Source: an uncultured Pelagibacteraceae bacterium (GTDB lineage Bacteria; Pseudomonadota; Alphaproteobacteria; Pelagibacterales; Pelagibacteraceae). From it: DNA of 64,000 bases. The notes under the pieces were generated by a model that ran no database searches, was not told the DNA's origin, and worked only from the letters and a program-made list of their open reading frames with translations. Every line of letters begins with the position of its first letter. The stretch's first letter is position 1. Made by a program: the position numbers and the translations under genes. The stretch lies in assembly GCA_902522385.1 (NCBI GenBank), contig CABYVK010000001.1, positions 1-64,000 on the forward strand, in the 5' to 3' direction. Below, piece after piece: positions 10,903 to 24,375 of this stretch.

Positions 10903-11527
10903 CTATTTTAACCCCTTTATTACTCTGAACTTCTAGCACCTCAACACCTTCAGTTCTTTCTCTAGATATTTGCTTGATATAACTTTGTCTTTTTAAACCT
11001 GATCTTTGTCTAAATGTTAATACAATAGCCCCGACCATAGCTACTAACAGGATCATTCCGCTTATTTGAAACACATGAATATAATCTGTATATAAAATCT
11101 GTCCTAATGAGTGAGTGTTACTAATGCTTGTTTGAGCAATTGAATTATTAATATCAAAAATTTCTGGTTTATATTTCCAACCTCCAATTACAATTATTAC
11201 TTCAACGAATATAAGCGTACTGATAATTAATCCTACTGGGATATGTTTGGAACTTTGTTGACCTGCAAACCATTGATTTTTTTGTTGGGCTACGTTTAAC
11301 ATCATAACAACAAATAAAAACAGAACTGCAACAGCCCCAACATAAACAATTAGCATTATCATTCCCAAAAATTCAGCACCAATCATTATAAAAAGGCAAG
11401 AAATACTTATGAAATCAAGAATTAAGAAAAATACTGAGTGTACAGTATTTTTAGAAGCAGTAACCATTATAGCTGAAACAACAGCAATTATAGAAAATGT
11501 ATAAAAGAAAATAGCGTGTGCAATCAT
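10895..11527 (-). CDS. nuoJ: NADH-quinone oxidoreductase subunit J
   Basis: 210 aa; '[42 protein letters not shown]'. Confidence 0.96.
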   Translation of the reverse strand: MIAHAIFFYTFSIIAVVSAIMVTASKNTVHSVFFLILDFISISCLFIMIGAEFLGMIMLIVYVGAVAVLFLFVVMMLNVAQQKNQWFAGQQSSKHIPVGLIISTLIFVEVIIVIGGWKYKPEIFDINNSIAQTSISNTHSLGQILYTDYIHVFQISGMILLVAMVGAIVLTFRQRSGLKRQSYIKQISRERTEGVEVLEVQSNKGVKIDD

Positions 11528-11529
11528 TT

Positions 11530-12015
11530 TTATCTATGGATATTGTCAGCTTTAATATTAGCTTCTAAAACATTCTCCCATCTATCACCATTATCTAATA
11601 ACTTTTCTTTTGTATAATAAAGTTCTTCTCGTGTTTCTGTTGAAAATTCAAAATTTGGACCTTGTACTATTGCATCTACTGGACAAGACTCTTCACATAA
11701 TCCACAATAAATACATTTCATCATGTCAATATCGTAACGTGTTGTTTTTCTACTTCCGTCTTCTCTTTCAGTAGATTCTATTGTTATTGCTTGAGCAGGA
11801 CATACTGCTTCACATAATTTACAAGCAATACATCTTTCTTCTCCATTTGGATATCTTCTCAAAGCATGCTCACCTCTAAAACGGGGACTTATTTTACCTT
11901 TTTCAAAAGGGTAATTAATTGTTTTTTTTGATTTAAATAATTCTTTAATAGCAATAAATAAACCACCGATGAAGTCAGTCATAAATATTGTTTTAAAAAA
12001 TCTAGAAATATTCAT
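11530..12015 (-). CDS. nuoI: NADH-quinone oxidoreductase subunit I (2x 4Fe-4S)
   Basis: 161 aa; '[16 protein letters not shown]', '[16 protein letters not shown]'. Confidence 0.97.
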   Translation of the reverse strand: MNISRFFKTIFMTDFIGGLFIAIKELFKSKKTINYPFEKGKISPRFRGEHALRRYPNGEERCIACKLCEAVCPAQAITIESTEREDGSRKTTRYDIDMMKCIYCGLCEESCPVDAIVQGPNFEFSTETREELYYTKEKLLDNGDRWENVLEANIKADNIHR

Positions 12016-12017
12016 AA

Positions 12018-13016
12018 TTAATTCACGGGTAAAAGTTCAAAATAAAATAAATAGCTAGCTGTTAATACTACCCAAATTAGAGAAAGAGGAAGAAAAACTT
12101 TCCATCCTAGTCTCATTAACTGGTCATATCTGTATCTAGGTACTATCGCTTTAACTAGAGCAAAAAGGATAAATAAAAGAAGAATTTTTAATATTAACCA
12201 TATTGCACTTGGCACTAAGGTAAATGGATAAATATCAATTGGGGACATCCAACCACCTAAAAATAATATTGCTCCCATTGCACACATTAATAAAATATTT
12301 GCATACTCACCTAACCAAAACATTGCATACATCATTCCTGAATATTCTGTTTGATAACCTGCAACTAACTCTGCTTCTGCTTCGGGTAAATCAAAAGGAG
12401 GCCTGTTGGTTTCAGCTAAAGCGGAAATAAAGAATATTACAAACATCGGAAATAAAGGAATCACAAACCACATGTTTTGTTGAGCAATAACAATATCGTT
12501 TAAATTTAATGAGCCAACACAAAGTAAAACATTAATAATAATTACTCCAATTGAAACTTCATAAGATACCATTTGAGCAGCAGAACGAATTGCTCCAAGA
12601 AAAGGATACTTAGAATTTGATGCCCATCCACCCATTATTATTCCATATACACCTAGTGAGGAAACGGCAAATAAGTAAAGAATTCCAACATTAATATCGG
12701 CCAAAACCTGTGTTGCACTAAATGGGATCACGGCCCAAGCGATCAAAGCTAAAGTCATAGTAACTATAGGTGCCAATATAAAAATTACTTTATTTGAGCT
12801 AGATGGAATAATGATTTCTTTGAATATATATTTTAAAGCATCAGCCAAAGATTGTAACAAACCAAACGGACCAACAACATTAGGTCCTTGTCTTTTTTGA
12901 ACAAAAGCCCAAACTCTTCTATCTAGCCAAACAATCATTGCCACTGAAACAAGAACAGGAACTAGTAAGAATAATATCTTATAAACTTCTTGAAAAAATA
13001 TACTCAAGTATTCCAT
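12018..13016 (-). CDS. nuoH: NADH-quinone oxidoreductase subunit H
   Basis: 332 aa; 'ERRVWAF'-like '[31 protein letters not shown]', '[27 protein letters not shown]'. Confidence 0.97.
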   Translation of the reverse strand: MEYLSIFFQEVYKILFLLVPVLVSVAMIVWLDRRVWAFVQKRQGPNVVGPFGLLQSLADALKYIFKEIIIPSSSNKVIFILAPIVTMTLALIAWAVIPFSATQVLADINVGILYLFAVSSLGVYGIIMGGWASNSKYPFLGAIRSAAQMVSYEVSIGVIIINVLLCVGSLNLNDIVIAQQNMWFVIPLFPMFVIFFISALAETNRPPFDLPEAEAELVAGYQTEYSGMMYAMFWLGEYANILLMCAMGAILFLGGWMSPIDIYPFTLVPSAIWLILKILLLFILFALVKAIVPRYRYDQLMRLGWKVFLPLSLIWVVLTASYLFYFELLPVN

Positions 13017-13017
13017 G

Positions 13018-15042
13018 CTAACCTTCTGTACCTGTTGATTTTAAATTTAATTTAGAATTATTACATTCAACCATTGTTTTTGATGATCTAGCAATAACAT
13101 TTGAAAAATAATAATCTTTTACTTTAATTTTTAAATTTTCATTTTGAAATCCATTAAAAGAATTATTTTGGTCATCGACTTGTTTTTCTTTTTGCAAATT
13201 TAAATAATTAAACATGCTGCTGTCTAATTCATCTTTGTCATTAAATAATTTTCTATTATTCATAAATTCAGCTAGTTCATTAATTATCTGCCAATCTTCT
13301 TTTGCCTCACCCGGAGGATATGATGCTTTATAAGCTTTTTGAATTTTTCCTTCTAAATTGGTAAAGTAACCATCTTGTTCAGTATAGGCAGCACCTGGTA
13401 AAATAATATCAGCAAACTCAGCACCTTTGTCACCATGGCTTCCTTGATATATTATGAATTCATGTTTTTTATCAAATTCCAAATTGTCTTGACCTACAAG
13501 ATAGACAATATCAAATTTATTTTCTTTTAAATCGCTAAATAAATTATTTTTATTAATTATTCCAAGATCAATACTCCCTACTGTTGCTGCATCGGTTGTT
13601 AAAATATTTAAAGCGTTCCATTCATTGGTAATTTTATTATTATTTATTAAGAATTCTTTTGTTTTGTTAAATAAAAATTCTGCAGAATTTAATTTCAATA
13701 AAGACTCACCAATAATAATTATTGGTTTTTTTGAATTAATAATTTCTTTAGAAATATCATGGGTACCTTCAAGAATATTATTTAAAGTTTGAGTTTGACC
13801 ATCTAAACTTTGATAAGGATAAGTTAAATCACCAACATCATTAAGTGAAATTATTTTTGTATTATTGTTTAAATAAGCTTTTCTAATTCTAGCATTTAAA
13901 ATAGTTGCTTCGTATCTTGGGTTTGCACCTACTAACAAAATTAAATCTGCTTCTTCAATTCCGTTTATGGAAGAATTAAATAAATAATTTTCTCTTTTTG
14001 AAGTATTTATAAATCTGTTATCTGATCTTGAATCATAATTTTTAATATCAATTGTTCGATCAAAAAATTCTTTAAAAATATAACCAGTCTCCATATTACT
14101 TAAATCACCGACAAAACCACAAATTTTATCTTTTGATGTGTTTTCAATTTTAGATTTAATTATTTTGTACACTTCATCCCATGAGGCTTTCTCAAACTTA
14201 CCATTGTATTTAATGAATGGGGTGTCTAATCTTTGATGTAGAAGTCCATCACATGCATATCTCGTTTTATCTGAGATCCACTCTTCATTAATATCTTCAT
14301 TTATAATTGGAAGTACCCTTTTGACTTCCCAATCGTATGTGTCTACTCTTATATTTGATCCAATTGCATCCATTACATCAATAGTTTCTGTTTTCTTTAG
14401 TTCCCATGGTCTAGCTTCAAAAACATAAGGTTTTGACGTAAGGGCTCCTACTGGACATAAATCTACAACATTAGCAGACAATTCAGATTGCATTGATTGC
14501 TCTAGATAAGTTGTAATTTGCATATCTTCACCTCTTCCAATAGCACCAAGCTCTGGAACTCCAGCAACTTCCGTTGCAAATCTTACGCACCTCGTACAGT
14601 GTATACATCTTGTCATTTGAGTTTTAATCAATGGTCCCATGTTTTTTTCAGGAACAGACCTTTTATTTTCTTTAAATCTTGATTTGTCTACACCATAGTA
14701 CATTGATTGATCTTGAAGATCACATTCACCACCTTGATCACATACTGGACAATCTAAGGGATGGTTAGCTAATAAAAATTCCATCACTCCCTTACGAGCT
14801 TTTTCCACTAAAGCAGTATTTGTTTTAATATTCATACCTTCAGCAGCTGGCATAGCACATGAAGCAATTGGTTTAGGAGATTTTTCCATTTCAACTAAAC
14901 ACATTCTGCAATTACCTGCTATGGATAATTTTTCATGATAACAAAATCTTGGAATTTCAACACCAGCTTTTTCACAAGCCTGAAGAACAGTTAAACCTTC
15001 TTCAACTTCAACTTCGATTTCATTAACTTTCAATTTAAGCAT
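13018..15042 (-). CDS. nuoG: NADH-quinone oxidoreductase subunit G
   Basis: 674 aa; 2Fe-2S and 4Fe-4S N-terminal motifs '[20 protein letters not shown]', '[11 protein letters not shown]'. Confidence 0.96.
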   Translation of the reverse strand: MLKLKVNEIEVEVEEGLTVLQACEKAGVEIPRFCYHEKLSIAGNCRMCLVEMEKSPKPIASCAMPAAEGMNIKTNTALVEKARKGVMEFLLANHPLDCPVCDQGGECDLQDQSMYYGVDKSRFKENKRSVPEKNMGPLIKTQMTRCIHCTRCVRFATEVAGVPELGAIGRGEDMQITTYLEQSMQSELSANVVDLCPVGALTSKPYVFEARPWELKKTETIDVMDAIGSNIRVDTYDWEVKRVLPIINEDINEEWISDKTRYACDGLLHQRLDTPFIKYNGKFEKASWDEVYKIIKSKIENTSKDKICGFVGDLSNMETGYIFKEFFDRTIDIKNYDSRSDNRFINTSKRENYLFNSSINGIEEADLILLVGANPRYEATILNARIRKAYLNNNTKIISLNDVGDLTYPYQSLDGQTQTLNNILEGTHDISKEIINSKKPIIIIGESLLKLNSAEFLFNKTKEFLINNNKITNEWNALNILTTDAATVGSIDLGIINKNNLFSDLKENKFDIVYLVGQDNLEFDKKHEFIIYQGSHGDKGAEFADIILPGAAYTEQDGYFTNLEGKIQKAYKASYPPGEAKEDWQIINELAEFMNNRKLFNDKDELDSSMFNYLNLQKEKQVDDQNNSFNGFQNENLKIKVKDYYFSNVIARSSKTMVECNNSKLNLKSTGTEG

Positions 15043-16366
15043 TTTTTTTGTCTAATAAATGTTGATCAACTAAATATGGAATATTATTTTTCTTTTGAAC
15101 AATAGGATCCAAATTATTTCTTTTCTCAATTTCTTTTTTAAAATGTCTAAGTAATCCTTGAACTGGCCAGGATGAACCTTCCCCAAATGCACAAATAGTA
15201 TGTCCTGCTATTTGATTTGTAACATCTCCTAGCATGTCCACCTCATCCTTGGTTGCATCTCCTTTTGCCATTCTCTCAAGCATTCTCCACATCCAACCAG
15301 AACCTTCTCTACAAGGTGTACATTGACCACAACTTTCATGTTTATAAAATCTTGCTATTCTTGCCATGCATTTGATGATGTCCTGATCTTTATTAATGAC
15401 CACTATACCTGCAGTTCCTAGGCCACTTTTCTCAGCCATAAGTGAGTCAAAATCCATAGTTAATGTTTCACATTTATCTTTTGGAATTAGTGGCATTGAT
15501 GAACCACCTGGAATCACTGCTTGAAGATTATCCCAACCTCCAATAACACCACCTGCATGAACTTCAATTAATTCTTTTAAAGAAATATTCATTTCTTCCT
15601 CAACGTTACAAGGGGTATTTACATTTCCAGATATACAAAATATTTTTGTACCTGTATTCTTTTCTCTTCCAAGAGAAGCAAACCATTTTCCACCTCTTCT
15701 AAGAATTGTCGGGACTACGGCTATAGTTTCCACATTGTTAATAATTGTTGGACATCCATAAAGACCAATTAGAGCTGGGAATGGAGGTTTTAATCTAGGT
15801 TGTCCTTTTTTACCTTCAATGCTTTCTAATAAAGCTGTTTCCTCTCCACAAATATATGCACCAGCACCATAGTGAATGTAAATATCTAAATCCCAACCAG
15901 TACCTGCTGCATTTTTGCCTAATAGTTTTTTTTCATAAGCTTCATCAATTGCTGCTTGAAGTTTTTGACCATCAACAAAATATTCACCTCTAATATAAAT
16001 ATAACAGACATGTGCTTGCACTGCGTAAGATGCAATTAAACAACCTTCTATTAACTTGTGAGGTTCAAATCTTAAAATGTCTCTATCTTTGCAAGTTCCT
16101 GGTTCAGACTCATCGCCATTAATAACTAGGTAATGTGGTCTAGATCCAACTTCTTTTGGTGCAAATGACCATTTTAAACCAGTAGGAAATCCTGCTCCAC
16201 CTCGACCTCTTAATTGAGATTCTTTAATTTCATTAATTATCCAGTCTCTTCCTTTGTCAGTAATTTCTTTTGTATTTAACCAGTCGCCTCTCTTTTGTGA
16301 TGAAGTTACATCTGAGCCTTTATCATTATACAAATTTTGAAAAATTCTATCTTGATCTTTAAGCAT
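15035..16366 (-). CDS. nuoF: NADH-quinone oxidoreductase subunit F
   Basis: 443 aa; '[17 protein letters not shown]', '[25 protein letters not shown]', '[12 protein letters not shown]'. Confidence 0.97.
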   Translation of the reverse strand: MLKDQDRIFQNLYNDKGSDVTSSQKRGDWLNTKEITDKGRDWIINEIKESQLRGRGGAGFPTGLKWSFAPKEVGSRPHYLVINGDESEPGTCKDRDILRFEPHKLIEGCLIASYAVQAHVCYIYIRGEYFVDGQKLQAAIDEAYEKKLLGKNAAGTGWDLDIYIHYGAGAYICGEETALLESIEGKKGQPRLKPPFPALIGLYGCPTIINNVETIAVVPTILRRGGKWFASLGREKNTGTKIFCISGNVNTPCNVEEEMNISLKELIEVHAGGVIGGWDNLQAVIPGGSSMPLIPKDKCETLTMDFDSLMAEKSGLGTAGIVVINKDQDIIKCMARIARFYKHESCGQCTPCREGSGWMWRMLERMAKGDATKDEVDMLGDVTNQIAGHTICAFGEGSSWPVQGLLRHFKKEIEKRNNLDPIVQKKNNIPYLVDQHLLDKKNA

Positions 16367-16967
16367 TTTTTAAATCCATTAAAGTTTTCCTGTTATTTTC
16401 TGGTTCATTATTTACTCTTCCTCTATATGAACCAGGTTTTGGAGTTTCTCCGTTCAAAATTTTATCTAAAATATCTAAAGTTTTTTGTTTATCTAAATCT
16501 TCATAATAGTCATCATTAATTTGCATCATTGGAGCATTGACACATGCTCCCAAACATTCAACTTCCATCCAAGAACAGCTTTTATCACTAGATAATTCAC
16601 ACTCATTTTCAGAAATTTTTTCCTTACATGCCTCAACTAATTTATTTGCACCTCTTATCATGCAGGGTGTTGTTGTACATACTTGAACAAAGTATTTACC
16701 TACAGGAGCTAAATTATACATTGTATAAAAAGTAGCAACCTCATAAACTTTAATATAAGGCATGTCTAAAAACTTAGCGATGTACTTCATTGCAGCTAAT
16801 GGTATCCAATTATTATTTTGTTTTTGAGCAATATAAAGTAAGGCCATCACAGCACTTTGCTGTTTACCTTCAGGATATTTTGCAACAATTATATTTGCCG
16901 CTTCTAATGATGAAGCATTAAATTCAAAACTTTCTGGCTGATCTTTAGCTGGTCTTCTTAAACTCAT
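16359..16967 (-). CDS. nuoE: NADH-quinone oxidoreductase subunit E
   Basis: 202 aa; '[12 protein letters not shown]', '[22 protein letters not shown]'. Confidence 0.96.
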   Translation of the reverse strand: MSLRRPAKDQPESFEFNASSLEAANIIVAKYPEGKQQSAVMALLYIAQKQNNNWIPLAAMKYIAKFLDMPYIKVYEVATFYTMYNLAPVGKYFVQVCTTTPCMIRGANKLVEACKEKISENECELSSDKSCSWMEVECLGACVNAPMMQINDDYYEDLDKQKTLDILDKILNGETPKPGSYRGRVNNEPENNRKTLMDLKNA

Positions 16968-18139
16968 CTATCTACCTCACCGAAAACAATATCTAAAGAA
17001 CCTAATACCGCAGGAACATCAGCTAACATATGACCTTTAATTAAATAATCCATTGATTGTAAATGTGAGAAACCTGGTGCTCTTATTTTACATTTGTAAG
17101 GTTTACTTGATCCATCAGATATTAAATAAACACCAAATTCTCCTTTTGGTGCTTCAACAGCTGTATAAATTTCATCTTTTGGAACTCTATATCCCTCTGT
17201 GAAAAGTTTAAAATGATGTATTAAAGCTTCCATTGATTGTTTGATTTCTGCCTTAGGTGGAGGGCTAATCTTGCCATCTAATGATTTAATTGGACCCTTT
17301 TCTATTTTAGCTAGACATTGTTTAATGATTGAAACACTTTCTTTCATTTCTTCAATTCTGCATAAATATCTGTCATAACAATCTCCATTTTTTCCAACAG
17401 GAATTTTAAAGTCTAAACTTTCATAACAATCATAAGGTTGAGATTTTCTTAAATCCCATGGAACACCTGAGCCTCTAATCATAACTCCTGAAAAAGAATA
17501 ATCTAAGGCATCTTCTTTTGTGACTACTCCTATATCTACATTTCTTTGTTTGAAGATTCTATTATCAGTTAATAGACTTTCTAAATCATTAATTATTTTT
17601 GGAAACGTTTCACAAAATTTAAAGATATCTTCTTCTAAACCTTTTGGCAAATCTTGATGAACACCTCCTGCTCTAAAATAATTTGCATGAAGTCTTGATC
17701 CTGAAGCTCTCTCATAAAATGTCATTAGAGTTTCTCTTTCCTCAAAACCCCAAAGAGAAGGTGTTAGAGCACCAACATCTAAAGCTTGAGTTGTGACGTT
17801 TAAAATATGACTTAAAATTCTCCCAATCTCACAAAATATAACTCTTATATATTGTGCTCTAATTGGTACATCTATTTTGAGTATTTTTTCGACAGCTAAT
17901 GCGAAAGCATGCTCCTGATTCATTGGAGCGACATAATCTAAACGATCAAAATAAGGAACTGCCTGCATATAAGTTTTATTTTCGATAAGTTTTTCTGTTC
18001 CTCTATGAAGTAAGCCGATGTGAGGATCTGCTTTTTCAACTACTTCACCATCTAACTCTAAGATTAATCTTAAAACACCATGGGCTGCTGGATGCTGAGG
18101 ACCAAAATTTAAATTTAAATTTTTAATTTTTTTTGTCAT
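16964..18139 (-). CDS. nuoD: NADH-quinone oxidoreductase subunit D (start reassigned from the ORF track's 18217 to the internal Met)
   Basis: '[32 protein letters not shown]' is the canonical NuoD start; the upstream 26 residues would overlap nuoC heavily. Confidence 0.93.
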   Translation of the reverse strand: MTKKIKNLNLNFGPQHPAAHGVLRLILELDGEVVEKADPHIGLLHRGTEKLIENKTYMQAVPYFDRLDYVAPMNQEHAFALAVEKILKIDVPIRAQYIRVIFCEIGRILSHILNVTTQALDVGALTPSLWGFEERETLMTFYERASGSRLHANYFRAGGVHQDLPKGLEEDIFKFCETFPKIINDLESLLTDNRIFKQRNVDIGVVTKEDALDYSFSGVMIRGSGVPWDLRKSQPYDCYESLDFKIPVGKNGDCYDRYLCRIEEMKESVSIIKQCLAKIEKGPIKSLDGKISPPPKAEIKQSMEALIHHFKLFTEGYRVPKDEIYTAVEAPKGEFGVYLISDGSSKPYKCKIRAPGFSHLQSMDYLIKGHMLADVPAVLGSLDIVFGEVDR

Positions 18140-18728
18140 TATTCTCAATTTCTTCTTTAATGTATTTTGTTCCTTCCCAGGGACTTTCATAATCAAAATT
18201 TCTATAATTTTGCTCAAGCTTTACTGGTTCACTGATTACCTTCTTCTGATCTTCGCTATATCTTACTTCAGAATGACCAGTTAATGGAAAGTCTTTTCTT
18301 AATGGATGACCCTCAAATCCATAATCAGTTAGTATTCTTCTTAAATCTGGGTGATCCTTGAAAGATACCCCGTACATATCAAAAACTTCTCTTTCCATCC
18401 AATTTGCTGAAGGAAAAATACTAGTTAATGACGGAATAACTTCGTTTTCTGCAATAGAGTATTTTACAATCAATCTTTGATTAAATTCATGACTTAAAAA
18501 CAAGTATACTACTTCAAACCTTTGGTTTTCTTCTGGGTAATCGACAACTGTTATATCAATTAGTTGCCTAAATTTAGTATCTTGATTTGTTTTTAAAAAA
18601 ATAGCGACATCAATAATGTCCTCTTTATCTGTTTCAATATAAATTTGATTATGTTTTATTTCTGTATTGTTGATTTTTGTAGTTAACTCAGAATTAATTT
18701 TTTTTTCTAGATCTTCTAAACTTTTCAT
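18123..18728 (-). CDS. nuoC: NADH-quinone oxidoreductase subunit C
   Basis: 201 aa; '[43 protein letters not shown]'. Confidence 0.96.
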   Translation of the reverse strand: MKSLEDLEKKINSELTTKINNTEIKHNQIYIETDKEDIIDVAIFLKTNQDTKFRQLIDITVVDYPEENQRFEVVYLFLSHEFNQRLIVKYSIAENEVIPSLTSIFPSANWMEREVFDMYGVSFKDHPDLRRILTDYGFEGHPLRKDFPLTGHSEVRYSEDQKKVISEPVKLEQNYRNFDYESPWEGTKYIKEEIENNDKKN

Positions 18729-18730
18729 AA

Positions 18731-19246
18731 TTATCTAATAAAAGATCCTTTCTTTCTAATCTTTTTTTGTAACTGAAGAATTCCATACAACAAAGCTTCT
18801 GCTGAAGGTGGACATCCTGGTACATAAACATCTACTGGAACAATACGATCGCAACCTCTAACAACAGAATATGAATAATGATAATATCCACCCCCATTTG
18901 CACAGCTACCCATAGAAATTACATATCTTGGTTCAGGCATCTGGTCATAAACTTTTCTTAAAGCTGGTGCCATTTTATTTGTCAAAGTTCCTGCAACTAT
19001 CATTACATCTGATTGTCTTGGAGAGCCTCTTGGAGCTGCTCCAAATCTTTCCAGATCATATCTAGGCATAGCTGTTTGCATCATTTCAACAGCACAACAA
19101 GCTAATCCAAAAGTCATCCAGTGAAGTGATCCTGATCTTGACCAATTAATTAAATTATCTAGAGATGTAGTAATAAACCCATTTTTACTAAAATCTTTTG
19201 CAAGTTGTTTAAATTCCTCAGGAACTTGATCTATTTTATTATTCAT
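18731..19246 (-). CDS. nuoB: NADH-quinone oxidoreductase subunit B
   Basis: 171 aa; '[24 protein letters not shown]', '[45 protein letters not shown]'. Confidence 0.97.
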   Translation of the reverse strand: MNNKIDQVPEEFKQLAKDFSKNGFITTSLDNLINWSRSGSLHWMTFGLACCAVEMMQTAMPRYDLERFGAAPRGSPRQSDVMIVAGTLTNKMAPALRKVYDQMPEPRYVISMGSCANGGGYYHYSYSVVRGCDRIVPVDVYVPGCPPSAEALLYGILQLQKKIRKKGSFIR

Positions 19247-19261
19247 TATGATTTATAATTT

Positions 19262-19630
19262 TTATTCCCAGTCTAAAGCACCTTTTTTCCATTCATAAAT
19301 AAAGCCTATTGTAAGTATGAACAAAAAAATCATCATTGATGAAAAACCTAATAATCCAATATTTCCAAGTGATATTGCCCATGGAAATAAAAATGCTATC
19401 TCTAAATCAAAAATAATAAATAGAATTGCGACTAAGTAAAATCTCACATCAAATTCCATTCTTGAGTCTTCAAATGGCTCAAAACCACACTCATAAGCTG
19501 AAAGTTTTTCTGGATCAGGTTTTTTTGGTGATAAAATAAAATTTACAACTACAAAAGCACAACTCAATCCGAGAGCTAATACTAAAAATATTATTATTGG
19601 TAAGTAATCTTTTAAAAAATCAGATAACAT
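19262..19630 (-). CDS. nuoA: NADH-quinone oxidoreductase subunit A
   Basis: 122 aa; '[44 protein letters not shown]'. Confidence 0.97.
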   Translation of the reverse strand: MLSDFLKDYLPIIIFLVLALGLSCAFVVVNFILSPKKPDPEKLSAYECGFEPFEDSRMEFDVRFYLVAILFIIFDLEIAFLFPWAISLGNIGLLGFSSMMIFLFILTIGFIYEWKKGALDWE

Positions 19631-19717
19631 GGAAATCTATATATCAGTTTTTAACTGTTGTTGAAGGGCTGATACGTCACATTTTTATTAATATTTAACA
19701 TAAAAAATGCGTAAAAG

Positions 19718-19794
19718 TGGCGGGAGTGAAGGGACTCGAACCCTCGACCTATCGCGTGACAGGCGATCGCTCTAACCAACTGAGCTACACCCCC
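19718..19794 (-). tRNA. tRNA-Asp (GTC anticodon)
   Basis: Reverse complement GGGGGTG...CTGTCAC loop...TTCGAGT...CACTCCCGCCA folds as cloverleaf; 7-bp acceptor stem and encoded CCA checked by eye. Confidence 0.95.
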
Positions 19795-19806
19795 ACTTAA
19801 TTGTTC

Positions 19807-19882
19807 TGGTGGGCAGTAAAGGACTCGAACCTTTGACCCCCTCGGTGTAAACGAGATGCTCTACCAACTGAGCTAACCGCCC
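19807..19882 (-). tRNA. tRNA-Val (TAC anticodon)
   Basis: Reverse complement GGGCGGTTAGCTCAGTTGGTAGAGCATCTCG TTTACAC CGAGG...GGTTCGAGTCC...CTGCCCACCA. Confidence 0.95.
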
Positions 19883-19931
19883 AAAACAAGGCTACTTATT
19901 ACATCAACACTTTAATAATGTAAATTAATTA

Positions 19932-22310
19932 TTATTGAATACTAGCTTGAGATTTGTCATCTTTTTTAGACATATCGACCTCAACCCACTCTGTTGGTTT
20001 GAGTTCTTTTGTCAAAGCTATTTTTATAACCTGATCAGCATATTCCACAGTGGTAATCTTAATGTCATCAATAATTTTTTTAGGCATGTCTACAAGATCT
20101 TTTTCATTTTCCTTAGGAATTAAAACTTCTTTAATACCTGCTCTGTGAGCTGCTAATAATTTTTCTTTCAAACCACCAATTGGTAGAACTTGTCCTGTTA
20201 ATGTAACTTCTCCTGTCATAGCAACATCTCTTCTTACAGGAATTTTGGTAATTGACGAGACTATCGATGTTACCATTCCAATACCAGCAGATGGGCCATC
20301 TTTTGGCGTAGCTCCTTCAGGAACATGAATATGAAAATCTTTTTTCTCAAAAATAGGAGGAATAATTCCATACTCTAAACATTTTGACCTTACAAAAGAT
20401 TTTGCTGCTTTAACAGACTCTTGCATAACATCACCTAGTTTACCAGTGATTTGCATTCTCCCTTTTCCTGGCATTGTAACAGTTTCTATTTTTAAAATTT
20501 CTCCGCCATACTCAGTCCAGGCTAGTCCTGTGACTATACCAACTCTATTTTCAGCCTCTAATTCTCCAAACTTAAATTTAGGAATACCCAAAAAATCTGA
20601 TAAATTTTTATTATTTATTCCAACTTCTTTTTCTTCGCCTGCTACGATTTTTTTCACAACTTTTCTAGCTAATTTAGAAATTTCCCTTTCAAGATTTCTG
20701 ACACCTGACTCTTTTGTATACCCTCTTATTACCTCTTTTATAATATTATCTTCTAACTTCATTTCTTTTTCTTTAACACCATTATCTTTTATTTGTTTAG
20801 GCAACAAAAATTTATTTGCGATATTTATTTTTTCATCTTCTGTATAACCAGCTAATCTAATGACTTCCATCCTGTCCAATAAAGGTGGTAAAATATTCAA
20901 AGTGTTAGCTGTTGTTACAAACATTACATCAGATAGATCATAATCAACTTCTAAATAATGATCATTAAATGTAGTGTTTTGCTCTGGATCCAATGCCTCT
21001 AACAGTGCTGAAGATGGATCACCTCTATAATCATTTCCAATTTTATCTATTTCATCTAATAAAATTAAAGGGTTTTTTGTTCCTGCTTTTTTCATCATCT
21101 GAATAATTTTTCCAGGCAAAGAACCTATGTAAGTTCTTCTATGACCTCTTATTTCTGCTTCATCTCTCATACCACCAACAGACATTCTTACAAATTCTCT
21201 ATTTGTAGCTTTTGCTATTGATTTACCTAACGATGTCTTTCCAACACCTGGAGGGCCAACTAAGCATAAAATTGGACCTTTTATTTTGTCCATCCTTTTT
21301 TGAACAGCTAAAAATTCAACTATTCTCTCTTTAACCTTTTCTAATCCAAAATGGTCTTTATCAAGAATATCTAATGCTTTCTTTAAATCTATATCAACCT
21401 CACTTTTTTTATGCCAAGGCAGTTCTGTCATCCAGTCTAAATAATTTCTCACAACTGTTGCCTCTGCTGACATTGGACTCATATTTTTTAATTTTTTTAA
21501 TTCTTGTAAGCATTTCTTCTCAACCTCTTTTGGCATCTTTGCTTTTGTAATAGCTTTGTTAAGACTGGTTGTTTCATCTTTACCGTCCTCTATTTCTCCA
21601 AGTTCTTTTTGAATAGCTTTTAATTGTTCATTTAAATAGTACTCTCTTTGAGTTTTTTCCATTTGGGTTTTAACTCTGCCCCTTATTCTTTTTTCTACTC
21701 CAATAATACTCGTCTCATTTTCCATAATTTTAATAATGGCATTTAGTCTTTTTTTCACATCAACAGTCTCAAAAATTTGTTGTTTTTCAGAAATAGTAGC
21801 TGTTATATGAGATGCGATATTATCAGCAATTTGAGAAGGATCTTTTAATTGCTTAATAGTGTTAATTGTTTCGTTTGAAATTTTTTTATTTATTGATGTT
21901 AGTTTTTCTAATCTTCTTAATGCTGTAGAAGCTAACGGGAATAAGTCTTCATATTTAGGTAAAATGTCATTGTGATTTGTATAATCGCAAATAATAAATT
22001 TTTCATTATCCTTAAAGTCTAGAATTTTTACTCTTCTAATGCCCTCTACTAAGACTTTTACAGTGCCATCAGGTAATTTTAATAATTGTAAAATACTTCC
22101 TTCACAACCATACATAAATACATCTGTTTTCTTAGGGTCATCAATTTCTGAATTTTTTTGAGTAACTAAAATAATTTTTTTATCTTTTTTCATTACTTCA
22201 TTAAGTGCTGAAATAGATTTATCTCTACCAACAAATAAAGGAATAACCATGCTCGGAAAGACGACTATGTCTCTAAGTGGAAGTAATGGTAGTGATATTT
22301 TGACATCCAT
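19932..22310 (-). CDS. lon: ATP-dependent protease La (Lon)
   Basis: 792 aa; 'GPPGVGKTSLGKSIAKAT', 'PKDGPSAGIGMVTSIVSSIT' Ser/Lys catalytic region. Confidence 0.97.
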   Translation of the reverse strand: MDVKISLPLLPLRDIVVFPSMVIPLFVGRDKSISALNEVMKKDKKIILVTQKNSEIDDPKKTDVFMYGCEGSILQLLKLPDGTVKVLVEGIRRVKILDFKDNEKFIICDYTNHNDILPKYEDLFPLASTALRRLEKLTSINKKISNETINTIKQLKDPSQIADNIASHITATISEKQQIFETVDVKKRLNAIIKIMENETSIIGVEKRIRGRVKTQMEKTQREYYLNEQLKAIQKELGEIEDGKDETTSLNKAITKAKMPKEVEKKCLQELKKLKNMSPMSAEATVVRNYLDWMTELPWHKKSEVDIDLKKALDILDKDHFGLEKVKERIVEFLAVQKRMDKIKGPILCLVGPPGVGKTSLGKSIAKATNREFVRMSVGGMRDEAEIRGHRRTYIGSLPGKIIQMMKKAGTKNPLILLDEIDKIGNDYRGDPSSALLEALDPEQNTTFNDHYLEVDYDLSDVMFVTTANTLNILPPLLDRMEVIRLAGYTEDEKINIANKFLLPKQIKDNGVKEKEMKLEDNIIKEVIRGYTKESGVRNLEREISKLARKVVKKIVAGEEKEVGINNKNLSDFLGIPKFKFGELEAENRVGIVTGLAWTEYGGEILKIETVTMPGKGRMQITGKLGDVMQESVKAAKSFVRSKCLEYGIIPPIFEKKDFHIHVPEGATPKDGPSAGIGMVTSIVSSITKIPVRRDVAMTGEVTLTGQVLPIGGLKEKLLAAHRAGIKEVLIPKENEKDLVDMPKKIIDDIKITTVEYADQVIKIALTKELKPTEWVEVDMSKKDDKSQASIQ

Positions 22311-22370
22311 ATCACCAATATGGATATTATATTATATATTGCAATAGGTTTTTGTAAATTATTAAGGTTA

Positions 22371-23639
22371 TTAAGCCGCTGTTGTCTTATTTGACTTTGA
22401 TTTACCTTCCCCTTTAGCATGTACTAAAATGGGTTGAGACTGCCCTTTTGCTGCGCTAGCATCGATAATAACTTCTTCTATATTGTCTTGACTTGGAAGA
22501 TCATACATTGTTTTTAACAAAATATTTTCTAAAATAGATCTCAAACCTCTTGCTCCTGTTTTTTTACTAATAGCTTTTTGTGCTATTTCTTTTAAAGCAT
22601 TTTCTTTAAACGTTAACTTTGCACCATCTAATTTAAATAATTCTTGATATTGTTTTGTTAAAGAATTTTTTGGCTCTTGTAATATTTTGATTAATGATTT
22701 TTCGTCTAAATCTTCAAGTGTTGCTATCATAGGTAGTCTTCCAATAAATTCTGGAATCAATCCAAATTTTAACAAATCCTCTGGCTCTAAACCTTTCATC
22801 CACTCACCAGTTTTCTTATCTTGTGTGTTCTTTACATCTGCACCAAAACCAATTGACGTTCCCTTGTCTCTTTGAGAAATAATTTTATCTAGTCCAGCAA
22901 ATGCGCCACCACAAATGAATAAAATATTTGTGGTATCTACTTGCAGAAATTCTTGTTGAGGATGTTTTCTTCCTCCTTGTGGTGGAACACTGGCAACTGT
23001 TCCTTCCATAATTTTTAAAAGTGCTTGCTGAACACCTTCTCCTGATACATCTCTCGTAATTGATGGGTTTTCTGATTTTCTACTTATTTTATCTACTTCA
23101 TCTATATAAACTATTCCTCTTTGTGCTTTTTCAACATTATAATCTGAAGCTTGTAATAGTTTTAAAATAATATTTTCAACATCTTCTCCAACATAACCTG
23201 CTTCTGTTAGAGTTGTTGCATCAGCCATAGTAAATGGGACGTCTAGAATTCTAGCAAGTGTTTGTGCAAGCAAAGTTTTTCCACAACCTGTGGGACCCAC
23301 TAAAAGTATATTGGATTTCGATAGCTCAACATTTTTGCTTGTTTTACTCTCATAGTTTAATCTTTTGTAATGATTGTGAACTGCAACTGATAATACTTTT
23401 TTTGCATGAGTTTGACCAATTACATAATCATCTAATACAGAACAAATTTCCTTTGGAGAAGGAAGGCCATCTTGATGTTTTACAAAAGTATCTTTGCTCT
23501 CCTCTTTTATAATGTCCATACATAGTTCAACACATTCATCGCAGATGAAAACAGTAGGACCGGCAATCAACTTTCTTACTTCATGTTGGCTTTTACCACA
23601 GAAAGAACAGTAAAGAATATTTTTATTATTTGTTGTCAT
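22371..23639 (-). CDS. clpX: ATP-dependent Clp protease ATP-binding subunit ClpX
   Basis: 422 aa; zinc-binding '[18 protein letters not shown]...CDECVELC', '[42 protein letters not shown]'. Confidence 0.98.
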   Translation of the reverse strand: MTTNNKNILYCSFCGKSQHEVRKLIAGPTVFICDECVELCMDIIKEESKDTFVKHQDGLPSPKEICSVLDDYVIGQTHAKKVLSVAVHNHYKRLNYESKTSKNVELSKSNILLVGPTGCGKTLLAQTLARILDVPFTMADATTLTEAGYVGEDVENIILKLLQASDYNVEKAQRGIVYIDEVDKISRKSENPSITRDVSGEGVQQALLKIMEGTVASVPPQGGRKHPQQEFLQVDTTNILFICGGAFAGLDKIISQRDKGTSIGFGADVKNTQDKKTGEWMKGLEPEDLLKFGLIPEFIGRLPMIATLEDLDEKSLIKILQEPKNSLTKQYQELFKLDGAKLTFKENALKEIAQKAISKKTGARGLRSILENILLKTMYDLPSQDNIEEVIIDASAAKGQSQPILVHAKGEGKSKSNKTTAA

Positions 23640-23731
23640 TTTAATTTTTATAACGAATCAATTAAATTACTTTATTATAGAAGACTCTCACTAATCAAGT
23701 TTCGATTAATAATGATTCAATATATTGTGTA

Positions 23732-24343
23732 TTAAGATCTTTTTTCTACTACTTCGTCAATAAGACCAAAAGATTGTGCGACATCCGCAGTCATAAAATT
23801 ATCTCTTTCAAGGGCAGATTTTATTTCTTCAACACTTTTTCCAGTATGTTTTGAATAAATTTCATTAAGCCTTTTCTTTAAAGACAAAACTTCATTAGCA
23901 TGTATTTCAATATCGGTTGCTTGACCTTGAAAACCTGCAGATGGTTGATGAACCATTATTCTTGAATTTGGTAAAGAAAATCTTTTTCCTTTTGTGCCAG
24001 CTGCAAGCAAAAAGGAACCCATGGAAGCTGCTTGACCTATACATAAAGTAGAAATATCTGGTTTCACATATTGCATTGTATCATAAATACCTAGGCCCGC
24101 TGAAACTAAACCTCCTGGGCTATTTATGTACAAATAGATTTCTTTTTTTGGATCTTCAGCCTCTAAAAATAATAATTGTGCGGTAACTAATGATGCAACG
24201 TTGTCATTAATTTGACCTGTCAAAAATATAATTCTTTCTTTTAATAGCCTTGAATAGATATCATAAGCTCTTTCACCTTTACTAGATTGTTCAACAACCA
24301 TAGGTACAAGATTGCTCATATGTTCTGATAATTTTGTTGTCAT
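23732..24343 (-). CDS. clpP: ATP-dependent Clp protease proteolytic subunit ClpP
   Basis: 203 aa; '[47 protein letters not shown]'. Confidence 0.98.
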   Translation of the reverse strand: MTTKLSEHMSNLVPMVVEQSSKGERAYDIYSRLLKERIIFLTGQINDNVASLVTAQLLFLEAEDPKKEIYLYINSPGGLVSAGLGIYDTMQYVKPDISTLCIGQAASMGSFLLAAGTKGKRFSLPNSRIMVHQPSAGFQGQATDIEIHANEVLSLKKRLNEIYSKHTGKSVEEIKSALERDNFMTADVAQSFGLIDEVVEKRS

Positions 24344-24375
24344 AAGTTGATTCGTTCTACTTATACAACTTGAGA

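Noticed and set aside
18140-18217. ORF-track N-terminal extension of nuoD
   Set aside because: Extension would lie inside nuoC; the canonical NuoD start is the internal Met at 18139
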